Of a DNA stretch of 64,000 bases, positions 9,800-21,961 are shown in pieces (position 1 is the first letter of the stretch; each line of letters begins with the position of its first letter). Position numbers and translations under genes: made by a program. Below the pieces are notes generated by a model, which worked only from the letters and a program-made list of their open reading frames with translations, made no database searches and had not been told where the DNA came from. This stretch comes from Prosopocoilus inquinatus (Eukaryota; Arthropoda; Insecta; Coleoptera; Lucanidae). The stretch spans positions 186,001 to 250,000 of the forward strand of contig JAYKNF010000029.1 in assembly GCA_036172665.1 (NCBI GenBank), read 5' to 3'.

Positions 9800-12700
9800 T
9801 TGACGTTTGGATGGACTCCAGTAACTCTGATGTGAGATACAAAGTTTTTGGACGCAGCAGAAGCTGGAAATAGTTTTGAACGAAACAACACGTATTAGCT
9901 TTGTTCCTGTGATGTATCTAATCGATCCTTACTTAGCTACTATGTTATTTGACGTTTCGATGGACTCCAGTAACTCTAATGTGAGATACGAAATTTTCGG
10001 ACGCAGCAGAAGCTGGAAATAGTTTTAAACGAAACAACACGCATTAGCGTTGTTCCTGTGATGTATCTAATCGATCCTTACTCACCTATCATGTTATTTG
10101 ACGTTTGGATGGACTCCAGTAAGTCTGATGTGAGATACAAAGTTTTTGGACGCAGCAGGAGCTGGAAATAGTTTTGAACGAAACAACACGTATTAGCGTT
10201 GTTCCTGTGATGTATCTAATCGATCCTTACTTAGCTACTATGTTATTTGACGTTTCGATGGACTCCAGTAACTCTAATGTGAGATACGAAATTTTCGGAC
10301 GCAGCAGAAGCTGGAAATAGTTTTAAACGAAACAACACGCATTAGCGTTGTTCCTGTGATGTATCTAATCGATCCTTACTCACCTATCATGTTATTTGGC
10401 GTTTCGATGGACTCCAGTAACATTGATGTGAGATACGAAGTTCTCGGACGCAGCTGAAGCTGGAAATAGTTTTAAATGAAACAACACGTATTAGCGTTGT
10501 TCCTGTGATGTATCTAAACGATCCTTACTTATCTAACATGTTATTTGACGTTTGGATGGACTCCAGTAAGTCTGATGTGAGATACAAAGTTTTTGGACGC
10601 AGCAGGAGCTGGAAATAGTTTTGAACGAAACAACACGTATTAGCGTTGTTCCTGTGATGTATCTAATCGATCCTTACTCATCTATCATGTTATTTGGCGT
10701 TTCGATGGACTCCAGTAGCTCTGATGTGAGATACGACGTTTTCGGACGCAGCAGAAGCTGGAAATAGTTTCAAACGAAACAACACGTATTAGCGTTGTTC
10801 CTGTGATGTATCTAATCGATCCTTACTCATCTATCATGTTATTTGACGTTTCGATGGACTCCAGTAACTCTAATGTGAGATACGAAATTTTCGGACGCAG
10901 CAGAAGCTGGAAATAGTTTTAAACGAAACAACACGCATTAGCGTTGTTCCTGTGATGTATCTAATCGATCCTTACTTATCTATCATGTTATTTGACGTTT
11001 GGATGGACTCCAGCAACCCTGACGTGATATACGAAGTTCTCGGACGCAGCAGAAGCTGGAAATAATTTTAAACGAAACAACACGTATTAGCGTTGTTCCT
11101 GTGATGTATCTAATCGATCCTTACTCATCTATCATGTTATTTGACGTTTGGATGGACTCCAGTAACTCTGATGTGGGATACAAAGTTTTTGGACGCAGCA
11201 GAAGCTGGAAATAGTTTTGAACGAAACAACACGTATTAGCGTTGTTCCTGTGATGTATCTAATCGATACTTACTCATCTATCATGTTATTTGGCGTTTCG
11301 ATGGACTCCAGTAACTCTAATGTGAGACACGAAATTTTCGGACGCAGCAGAAGCTGGAAATAGTTTTAAACGAGACAACACGTATTAGCGTTGTTCCTGT
11401 GATGTATCTAAACGATCCTTACTTATCTAACATGTTATTTGACGTTTGGATGGACTCCAGTAAGTCTGATGTGAGATACAAAGTTTTTGGACGCAGCAGG
11501 AGCTGGAAATAGTTTTGAACGAAACAACACGTATTAGCGTTGTTCCTGTGATGCATCTAATCGATCCTTACTCATCTATCATGTTATTTGGCGTTTGGAT
11601 GGACTCCAGTAACTCTGATGTGAGATAAAAAGTTTTTGGACGCAGCAGAAGCTGGAAATAGTTTTGAACGAAACAACACGTATTAGCTTTGTTCCTGTGA
11701 TGTATCTAATCGATCCTTACTTAGCTACTATGTTATTTGACGTTTCGATGGACTCCAGTAACTCTAATGTGAGATACGAAATTTTCGGACGCAGCAGAAG
11801 CTGGAAATAGTTTTAAACGAAACAACACGCATTAGCGTTGTTCGTGTGATGTATCTAATCGATCCTTACTCACCTATCATGTTATTTGGCGTTTCGATGG
11901 ACTCCAGTAACTTTGATGTGAGATACGAAGTTCTCGGACGCAGCTGAAGCTGGAAATAGTTTTAAATGAAACAACACGTATTAGCGTTGTTCCTGTGATG
12001 TATCTAATCGATCCTTACTTATCTGTCATGTTATTTGACGTTTGGATGGACTCCAGTAACCCTGACGTGAGATACGAAGTTCTCGGACGCAGCAGAAGCT
12101 GGAAATAGTTTTAAACGAAACAACACGCATTAGCGTTGTTCCTGTGATGTATCTAATCGATCCTTACTTAGCTACTATGTTATTTGACGTTTCGATGGAC
12201 TCCAGTAACTCTAATGTGAGATACGAAATTTTCGGACGCAGCAGAAGCTGGAAATAGTTTTAAACGAAACAACACGCATTAGCGTTGTTCCTGTGATGTA
12301 TCTAATCGATCCTTACTTAGCTACTATGTTATTTGACGTTTCGATGGACTCCAGTAACTCTAATGTGAGATACGAAATTTTCGGACGCAGCAGAAGCTGG
12401 AAATAGTTTTAAACGAAACAACACGCATTAGCGTTGTTCCTGTGATGTATCTAATCGATCCTTACTTAGCTACTATGTTATTTGACGTTTCGATGGACTC
12501 CAGTAACTCTAATGTGAGATACGAAATTTTCGGACGCAGCAGAAGCTGGAAATAGTTTTAAACGAAACAACACGCATTAGCGTTGTTCGTGTGATGTATC
12601 TAATAGATCCTTACTCACCTATCATGTTATTTGGCGTTTCGATGGACTCCAGTAACTTTGATGTGAGATACGAAGTTCTCGGACGCAGCTGAAGCTGGAA

Positions 12701-13204
12701 ATAGTTTTAAATGAAACAACACGTATTAGCGTTGTTCCTGTGATGTATCTAATCGATCCTTACTCATATATCATGTTATTTGGCGTTTCGATGGACACCA
12801 GTAACTCTGATGAGAGACACAAAGATTTCGGACGCAGCAGAAGCTGGAAATAGTTTTGAACGAAACAACACGTATTAGCGTAGTTCCTGTGCTGTATCTA
12901 ATCGATCCTTACTCATATATCATGTTATTTGGCGTTTCGATGGACTCCAGTAACTCTGATGAAAGACACAAAGATTTCGGACGCAGCAGAAGCTGGAAAT
13001 AGTTTTGAACGAAACAACACGTATTAGCGTAGTTCCTGTGATGTATCTAATCGATCCTTACTCATCTATCATGTTATTTGACGTTTGGATGGACTCCAGT
13101 AACTCTGATGTGAGATACAAAGTTTTTGGACGCAGCAGAAGCTGGAAATAGTTTTGAACGAAACAACACGTATTAGCGTTGTTCCTGTGATGTATCTAAT
13201 CGAT

Positions 13205-13739
13205 ACTTACTCATCTATCATGTTATTTGGCGTTTCGATGGACTCCAGTAACTTTGATGTGAGATACGAAGTTCTCGGACGCAGCTGAAGCTGGAAATAG
13301 TTTTAAATGAAACAACACGTATTAGCGTTGTTCCTGTGATGTATCTAAACGATCCTTACTTATCTAACATGTTATTTGACGTTTGGATGGACTCCAGTAA
13401 GTCTGATGTGAGATACAAAGTTTTTGGACGCAGCAGGAGCTGGAAATAGTTTTGAACGAAACAACACGTATTAGCGTTGTTCCTGTGATGTATCTAATCG
13501 ATCCTTACTCATCTATCATGTTATTTGGCGTATCGATGGACTCCAGTAGCTCTGATGTGAGATACGACGTTTTCGGACGCAGCAGAAGCTGGAAATAGTT
13601 TTAAACGAAACAACACGTATTAGCGTTGTTCCTGTGATGTATCTAATCGATCCTTACTCATCTATCATGTTATTTGACGTTTCGATGGACTCCAGTAACT
13701 CTAATGTGAGATACGAAATTTTCGGACGCAGCAGAAGCT
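13205..13739 (+). repeat. Example of the T-K-D-N monomer cassette
   Basis: Four successive units of different type. T has AACTTTGATG and GCAGCTGAAGC; K has TTTTAAATG, CTAAACGATCC, TTATCTAAC, AAGTCTGATG and AGGAGC; D has TTTTGAACG and AGCTCTGATG with GACGTTTTCGG; N has GACGTTTCG and AACTCTAATG. The same order recurs starting near 15.0, 18.3, 19.1, 21.5, 22.4, 23.6, 25.1, 26.0, 27.6, 29.1, 30.1, 34.9 and 36.0 kb, and in the right third with later variants. It behaves as a loose higher-order cassette, not a strict period. Confidence 0.85.
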
Positions 13740-15240
13740 GGAAATAGTTTTAAACGAGACAACACGCATTAGCGTTGTTCCTGTGATGTATCTAATCGAT
13801 CCTTACTTATCTATCATGTTATTTGACGTTTGGATGGACTCCAGTAACCCTGACGTGATATACGAAGTTCTCGGACACAGCAGAAGCTGGAAATAATTTT
13901 AAACGAAACAACACGTATTAGCGTTGTTCCTGTGATGTATCTAATCGATCCTTACTCATCTATCATGTTATTTGACGTTTGGATGGACTCCAGTAACTCT
14001 GATGTGAGATACAAAGTTTTTGGACGCAGCAGAAGCTGGAAATAGTTTTGAACGAAACAACACGTATTAGCGTTGTTCCTGTGATGTATCTAATCGATAC
14101 TTACTCATCTATCATGTTATTTGGCGTTTCGATGGACTCCAGTAACTTTGATGTGAGATACGAAGTTCTCGGACGCAGCTGAAGCTGGAAATAGTTTTAA
14201 ATGAAACAACACGTATTAACGTTGTTCCTGTGATGTATCTAAACGATCCTTACTTATCTATCATGTTATTTGACGTTTGGATGGACTCCAGTAACTCTGA
14301 TGTGAGATACAAAGTTTTTGGACGCAGCAGAAGCTGGAAATAGTTTTTAACGAAACAACACGTATTAGCGTTGTTCCTGTGATGTATCTAATCGATACTT
14401 ACTCATCTATCATGTTATTTGGCGTTTCGATGGACTCCAGTAACTTTGATGTGAGATACGAAGTTCTCGGACGCAGCAGAAGCTGGAAATAGTTTTAAAC
14501 GAAACAACACGTATTAGCGTTGTTCCTGTGATGTATCTAATCGATCCTTACTCATCTATCATGTTATTTGACGTTTCGATGGACTCCAGTAACTCTAATG
14601 TGAGATACGAAATTTTCGGAAGCAGCAGGAGCTGGAAATAGTTTTAAACGAAACAACACGCATTAGCGTTGTTCCTGTGATGTATCTAATCGATCCTTAC
14701 TGATCTATCATGTTATTTGACGTTTGGATGGACTCCAGTAACCCTGACGTGATATACGAAGTTCTCGGACACAGCAGAAGCTGGAAATAATTTTAAACGA
14801 AACAACACGTATTAGCGTTGTTCCTGTGATGTATCTAATCGATCCTTACTCATCTATCATGTTATTTGACGTTTGGATGGACTCCAGTAACTCTGATGTG
14901 AGATACAAAGTTTTTGGACGCAGCAGAAGCTGGAAATAGTTTTGAACGAAACAACACGTATTAGCGTTGTTCCTGTGATGTATCTAATCGATACTTACTC
15001 ATCTATCATGTTATTTGGCGTTTCGATGGACTCCAGTAACTTTGATGTGAGATACGAAGTTCTCGGACGCAGCTGAAGCTGGAAATAGTTTTAAATGAAA
15101 CAACACGTATTAGCGTTGTTCCTGTGATGTATCTAAACGATCCTTACTTATCTAACATGTTATTTGACGTTTGGATGGACTCCAGTAAGTCTGATGTGAG
15201 ATACAAAGTTTTTGGACGCAGCAGGAGCTGGAAATAGTTT

Positions 15241-17258
15241 TGAACGAAACAACACGTATTAGCGTTGTTCCTGTGATGTATCTAATCGATCCTTACTCAT
15301 CTATCATATTATTTGGCGTTTCGATGGACTCCAGTAGCTCTGATGTGAGATACGACGTTTTCGGACGCAGCAGAAGCTGGAAATAGTTTTAAACGAAACA
15401 ACACGTATTAGCGTTGTTCCTGTGATGTATCTAATCGATCCTTACTCGTCTATCATGTTATTTGACGTTTCGATGGACTCCAGTAACTCTAATGTGAGAC
15501 ACGAAATTTTCGGACGCAGCAGAAGCTGGAAATAGTTTTAAACGAAACAACACGCATTAGCGTTGTTCCTGTGATGTATCTAATCGATCCTTACTTAGCT
15601 ACTATGTTATTTGACGTTTCGATGGACTCCAGTAACTCTAATGTGAGATACGAAATTTTCGGACGCAGCAGAAGCTGGAAATAGTTTTAAACGAAACAAC
15701 ACGCATTAGCGTTGTTCCTGTGATGTATCTAATCGATCCTTACTTAGCTACTATGTTATTTGACGTTTCGATGGACTCCAGTAACTCTAATGTGAGATAC
15801 GAAATTTTCGGACGCAGCAGAAGCTGGAAATAGTTTTAAACGAAACAACACGCATTAGCGTTGTTCCTGTGATGTATCTAATCGATCCTTACTCACCTAT
15901 CATGTTATTTGGCGTTTCGATGGACTCCAGTAACTTTGATGTGAGATACGAAGTTCTCGGACGCAGCTGAAGCTGGAAATAGTTTTAAATGAAACAACAC
16001 GTATTAGCGTTGTTCCTGTGATGTATCTAATCGATCCTTACTCATATATCATGTTATTTGGCGTTTCGATGGACACCAGTAACTCTGATGAGAGACACAA
16101 AGATTTCGGACGCAGCAGAAGCTGGAAATAGTTTTGAACGAAACAACACGTATTAGCGTAGTTCCTGTGCTGTATCTAATCGATCCTTACTCATCTATCA
16201 TGTTATTTGACGTTTCGATGGACTCCAGTAACTCTAATGTGAGATACGAAATTTTCGGACGCAGCAGAACCTGGAAATAGTTTTAAACGAAACAACACGC
16301 ATTAGAGTTGTTCCTGTGATGTATCTAATCGATCCTTACTCATCTATCATGTTATTTGACGTTTCGATGGACTCCAGTAACTCTAATGTGAGAAACGAAA
16401 TTTTCGGACGCAGCAGAAGCTGGAAATAGTTTTAAACGAAACAACACGCATTAGCGTTGTTCCTGTGATGTATCTAATCGATCCTTACTTATCTATCATG
16501 TTATTTGACGTTTGGATGGACTCCAGTAACCCTGACGTGAGATACGAAGTTCTCGGAAGCAGCAGAAACTGGAAATAGTTTTAAACGAAACAACACGTAT
16601 TAGCGTTGTTCCTGTGATGTATCTAATCGATCCTTACTCATCTATCATGTTATTTGACGTTTGGATGGACTCCAGTAACTCTGATGTGAGATACAAAGTT
16701 TTTGGACGCAGCAGAAGCTGGAAATAGTTTTGAACGAAACAACACGTATTAGCGTTGTTCCTGTGATGTATCTAATCGATCCTTACTTAGCTACTATGTT
16801 ATTTGACGTTTCGATATACTCCAGTAACTCTAATGTGAGATACGAAATTTTCGGACGCAGCAGAAGCTGGAAATAGTTTTAAACGAAACAACACGCATTA
16901 GCGTTGTTCCTGTGATGTATCTAATCGATCCTTACTTAGCTACTATGTTATTTGACGTTTGGATGGACTCCAGTAACTCTAATGTGAGATACGAAATTTT
17001 CGGACGCAGCAGAAGCTGGAAATAGTTTTTAACGAAACAACACGCATTAGCGTTGTTCCTGTGATGTATCTAATCGATCCTTACTTATCTATCATGTTAT
17101 TTGACGTTTGGATGGACTCCAGTAACCCTGACGTGAGATACGAAGTTCTCGGACGCAGCAGAAACTGGAAATAGTTTTAAACGAAACAACACGTATTAGC
17201 GTTGTTCCTGTGATGTATCTAATCGATCCTTACTCATCTATCATGTTATTTGACGTTT
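15241..17258 (+). repeat. Segmental duplication B, copy 1 (partner 31130-33147)
   Basis: This block reappears 15,889 bp downstream, which is 107 x 149 minus the 54 bp deletion lying between the copies. Shared rare markers are CTATCATATT (15301/31190), CTCGTCTATC (15445/31334), GGACACCAGTA (about 16074/31963) and TTCGATATACTCC (16812/32701). Private differences include AGAACCTGG near 16268 and TTAGAGTTG near 16303 in this copy. Confidence 0.82.
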
Positions 17259-18683
17259 CGATGGACTCCAGTAACTCTAATGTGAGAAACGAAATTTTCG
17301 GACGCAGCAGAAGCTGGAAATAGTTTTAAACAAAACAACACGCATTAGCGTTGTTCCTGTGATGTATCTAATCGATCCTTACTTAGCTACTATGTTATTT
17401 GACATTTCGATGGACTCCAGTAACTCTAATGTGAGATACGAAATTATCGGACGCAGCAGAAGCTGGAAATAGTTTTAAACAAAACAACACGCATTAGCGT
17501 TGTTCCTGTGATGTATCTAATCGATCCTTACTCACCTATCATGTTATTTGGCGTTTCGATGGACTCCAGTAACTTTGATGTGAGATACGACGTTTTCGGA
17601 CGCAGCAGAAGCTGGAAATAGTTTTAAACGAAACAACACGTATTAGCGTTGTTCCTGTGATGTATCTAATCGATCCTTACTCATCTATCATGTTATTTGA
17701 CGTTTCGATGGACTCCAGTAACTCTAATGTGAGAAACGAAATTTTCGGACGCAGCAGAAGCTGGAAATAGTTTTAAACGAAACAACACGCATTAGCGTTG
17801 TTCCTGTGATGTATCTAATCGATCCTTACTTATCTATCATGTTATTTGACGTTTGGATGGACTCCAGTAACCCTGACGTGAGATACGAAGTTCTCGGACA
17901 CAGCAGAAACTGGAAATAGTTTTAAACGAAACAACACGTATTAGCGTTGTTCCTGTGATGTATCTAATCGATCCTTACTCATCTATCATGTTATTTGACG
18001 TTTGGATGGACTCCAGTAACTCTGATGTGAGATAAAAAGTTTTTGGACGCAGCAGAAGCTGGAAATAGTTTTGAACGAAACAACACGTATTAGCTTTGTT
18101 CCTGTGATGTATCTAATCGATCCTTACTTAGCTACTATGTTATTTGACGTTTCGATGGACTCCAGTAACTCTAATGTGAGATACGAAATTTTCGGACGCA
18201 GCAGAAGCTGGAAATAGTTTTAAACGAAACAACACGCATTAGCGTTGTTCCTGTGATGTATCTAATCGATCCTTACTCACCTATCATGTTATTTGGCGTT
18301 TCGATGGACTCCAGTAACTTCGATGTGAGATACGAAGTTCTCGGACGCAGCTGAAGCTGGAAATAGTTTTAAATGAAACAACACGTATTAGCGTTGTTCC
18401 TGTGATGTATCTAAACGATCCTTACTTATCTAACATGTTATTTGACGTTTGGATGGACTCCAGTAAGTCTGATGTGAGATACAAAGTTTTTGGACGCAGC
18501 AGGAGCTGGAAATAGTTTTGAACGAAACAACACGTATTAGCGTTGTTCCTGTGATGTATCTAATCGATCCTTACTCATCTATCATGTTATTTGGCGTTTC
18601 GATGGACTCCAGTAGCTCTGATGTGAGATACGACGTTTTCGGACGCAGCAGAAGCTGGAAATAGTTTTAAACGAAACAACACG
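16580..18683 (+). repeat. 22-unit offset duplication, copy 1 (partner 19858-21961)
   Basis: The offset to the partner is 3278 bp (22 x 149). Both copies carry TTCGATATACTCC (16812/20090), TTTTTAACG, GAGAAACG, AAACAAAACAACACG, GACATTTCG, CACAGCAGAAAC and GATAAAAAG (18031/21309) in the same order. The match ends where CGCATT (18684) meets CGTATT (21962). One private change seen is GAAATTATCGG near 17450. Confidence 0.85.
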
Positions 18684-19857
18684 CATTAGCGTTGTTCCTG
18701 TGATGTATCTAATCGATCCTTACTCACCTATCATGTTATTTGGCGTTTCGATGGACTCCAGTAACTTCGATGTGAGATACGAAGTTCTCGGACGCAGCTG
18801 AAGCTGGAAATAGTTTTAAATGAAACAACACGTATTAGCGTTGTTCCTGTGATGTATCTAATCGATCCTTACTCATCTATCATGTTATTTGACGTTTGGA
18901 TGGACTCCAGTAACTCTGATGTGAGATAAAAAGTTTTTGGACGCAGCAGAAGCTGGAAATAGTTTTGAACGAAACAACACGTATTAGCTTTGTTCCTGTG
19001 ATGTATCTAATCGATCCTTACTTAGCTACTATGTTATTTGACGTTTCGATGGACTCCAGTAACTCTAATGTGAGATACGAAATTTTCGGACGCAGCAGAA
19101 GCTGGAAATAGTTTTAAACGAAACAACACGCATTAGCGTTGTTCCTGTGATGTATCTAATCGATCCTTACTCACCTATCATGTTATTTGGCGTTTCGATG
19201 GACTCCAGTAACTTCGATGTGAGATACGAAGTTCTCGGACGCAGCTGAAGCTGGAAATAGTTTTAAATGAAACAACACGTATTAGCGTTGTTCCTGTGAT
19301 GTATCTAAACGATCCTTACTTATCTAACATGTTATTTGACGTTTGGATGGACTCCAGTAAGTCTGATGTGAGATACAAAGTTTTTGGACGCAGCAGGAGC
19401 TGGAAATAGTTTTGAACGAAACAACACGTATTAGCGTTGTTCCTGTGATGTATCTAATCGATCCTTACTCATCTATCATGTTATTTGGCGTTTCGATGGA
19501 CTCCAGTAGCTCTGATGTGAGATACGACGTTTTCGGACGCAGCAGAAGCTGGAAATAGTTTTAAACGAAACAACACGTATTAGCGTTGTTCCTGTGATGT
19601 ATCTAATCGATCCTTACTCATCTATCATGTTATTTGACGTTTCGATGGACTCCAGTAACTCTAATGTGAGATACGAAATTTTCGGAAGCAGCAGGAGCTG
19701 GAAATAGTTTTAAACGAAACAACACGCATTAGCGTTGTTCCTGTGATGTATCTAATCGATCCTTACTGATCTATCATGTTATTTGACGTTTGGATGGACT
19801 CCAGTAACCCTGACGTGATATACGAAGTTCTCGGACACAGCAGAAGCTGGAAATAAT

Positions 19858-21961
19858 TTTAAACGAAACAACACGTATTAGCGTTGTTCCTGTGATGTAT
19901 CTAATCGATCCTTACTCATCTATCATGTTATTTGACGTTTGGATGGACTCCAGTAACTCTGATGTGAGATACAAAGTTTTTGGACGCAGCAGAAGCTGGA
20001 AATAGTTTTGAACGAAACAACACGTATTAGCGTTGTTCCTGTGATGTATCTAATCGATCCTTACTTAGCTACTATGTTATTTGACGTTTCGATATACTCC
20101 AGTAACTCTAATGTGAGATACGAAATTTTCGGACGCAGCAGAAGCTGGAAATAGTTTTAAACGAAACAACACGCATTAGCGTTGTTCCTGTGATGTATCT
20201 AATCGATCCTTACTTAGCTACTATGTTATTTGACGTTTGGATGGACTCCAGTAACTCTAATGTGAGATACGAAATTTTCGGACGCAGCAGAAGCTGGAAA
20301 TAGTTTTTAACGAAACAACACGCATTAGCGTTGTTCCTGTGATGTATCTAATCGATCCTTACTTATCTATCATGTTATTTGACGTTTGGATGGACTCCAG
20401 TAACCCTGACGTGAGATACGAAGTTCTCGGACGCAGCAGAAACTGGAAATAGTTTTAAACGAAACAACACGTATTAGCGTTGTTCCTGTGATGTATCTAA
20501 TCGATCCTTACTCATCTATCATGTTATTTGACGTTTCGATGGACTCCAGTAACTCTAATGTGAGAAACGAAATTTTCGGACGCAGCAGAAGCTGGAAATA
20601 GTTTTAAACAAAACAACACGCATTAGCGTTGTTCCTGTGATGTATCTAATCGATCCTTACTTAGCTACTATGTTATTTGACATTTCGATGGACTCCAGTA
20701 ACTCTAATGTGAGATACGAAATTTTCGGACGCAGCAGAAGCTGGAAATAGTTTTAAACAAAACAACACGCATTAGCGTTGTTCCTGTGATGTATCTAATC
20801 GATCCTTACTCACCTATCATGTTATTTGGCGTTTCGATGGACTCCAGTAACTTTGATGTGAGATACGACGTTTTCGGACGCAGCAGAAGCTGGAAATAGT
20901 TTTAAACGAAACAACACGTATTAGCGTTGTTCCTGTGATGTATCTAATCGATCCTTACTCATCTATCATGTTATTTGACGTTTCGATGGACTCCAGTAAC
21001 TCTAATGTGAGAAACGAAATTTTCGGACGCAGCAGAAGCTGGAAATAGTTTTAAACGAAACAACACGCATTAGCGTTGTTCCTGTGATGTATCTAATCGA
21101 TCCTTACTTATCTATCATGTTATTTGACGTTTGGATGGACTCCAGTAACCCTGACGTGAGATACGAAGTTCTCGGACACAGCAGAAACTGGAAATAGTTT
21201 TAAACGAAACAACACGTATTAGCGTTGTTCCTGTGATGTATCTAATCGATCCTTACTCATCTATCATGTTATTTGACGTTTGGATGGACTCCAGTAACTC
21301 TGATGTGAGATAAAAAGTTTTTGGACGCAGCAGAAGCTGGAAATAGTTTTGAACGAAACAACACGTATTAGCTTTGTTCCTGTGATGTATCTAATCGATC
21401 CTTACTTAGCTACTATGTTATTTGACGTTTCGATGGACTCCAGTAACTCTAATGTGAGATACGAAATTTTCGGACGCAGCAGAAGCTGGAAATAGTTTTA
21501 AACGAAACAACACGCATTAGCGTTGTTCCTGTGATGTATCTAATCGATCCTTACTCACCTATCATGTTATTTGGCGTTTCGATGGACTCCAGTAACTTCG
21601 ATGTGAGATACGAAGTTCTCGGACGCAGCTGAAGCTGGAAATAGTTTTAAATGAAACAACACGTATTAGCGTTGTTCCTGTGATGTATCTAAACGATCCT
21701 TACTTATCTAACATGTTATTTGACGTTTGGATGGACTCCAGTAAGTCTGATGTGAGATACAAAGTTTTTGGACGCAGCAGGAGCTGGAAATAGTTTTGAA
21801 CGAAACAACACGTATTAGCGTTGTTCCTGTGATGTATCTAATCGATCCTTACTCATCTATCATGTTATTTGGCGTTTCGATGGACTCCAGTAGCTCTGAT
21901 GTGAGATACGACGTTTTCGGACGCAGCAGAAGCTGGAAATAGTTTTAAACGAAACAACACG
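19858..21961 (+). repeat. 22-unit offset duplication, copy 2 (partner 16580-18683)
   Basis: Second copy of the block above. It partly interleaves with a 16-unit duplication: 18.82-20.06 kb matches 21.20-22.44 kb at an offset of 2384 bp, shown by CGGAAGCAGC at 19684 and 22068 and GATAAAAAG at 18925 and 21309. The nested offsets show repeated rounds of block amplification. Confidence 0.82.

Larger units (their letters stand above)
9198..10211. repeat. Perfect palindrome, 412 bp arms, 190 bp spacer
   Basis: Arms are 9198-9609 and 9800-10211. I compared the reverse complement of the left arm with the right arm block by block and found no mismatch. The match covers lineage markers such as TTAGCTTTGTTCC, TTAGCTACT, AACTCTAATG, CACCTATC and AAGTCTGATG in the same order. 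The inverted units are therefore a copy of the very units that follow them, not of random monomers. The outer end has a 4 bp overlap ATCA at 9198-9201, shared by plus-strand CTATCATG and inverted ACATCACAGG. Confidence 0.93.

Noticed and set aside
9685..9891. Minus-strand 68-codon open frame
   Set aside because: It runs across the right inversion junction (9794-9800) and exists only because reversed and forward satellite are joined there. Both halves are ordinary monomer sequence.
9198..10211. Inverted repeat as terminal inverted repeats of a transposon
   Set aside because: The arms and the spacer are ordinary monomers, there is no target-site duplication, no transposase, and the flanks are the same satellite.
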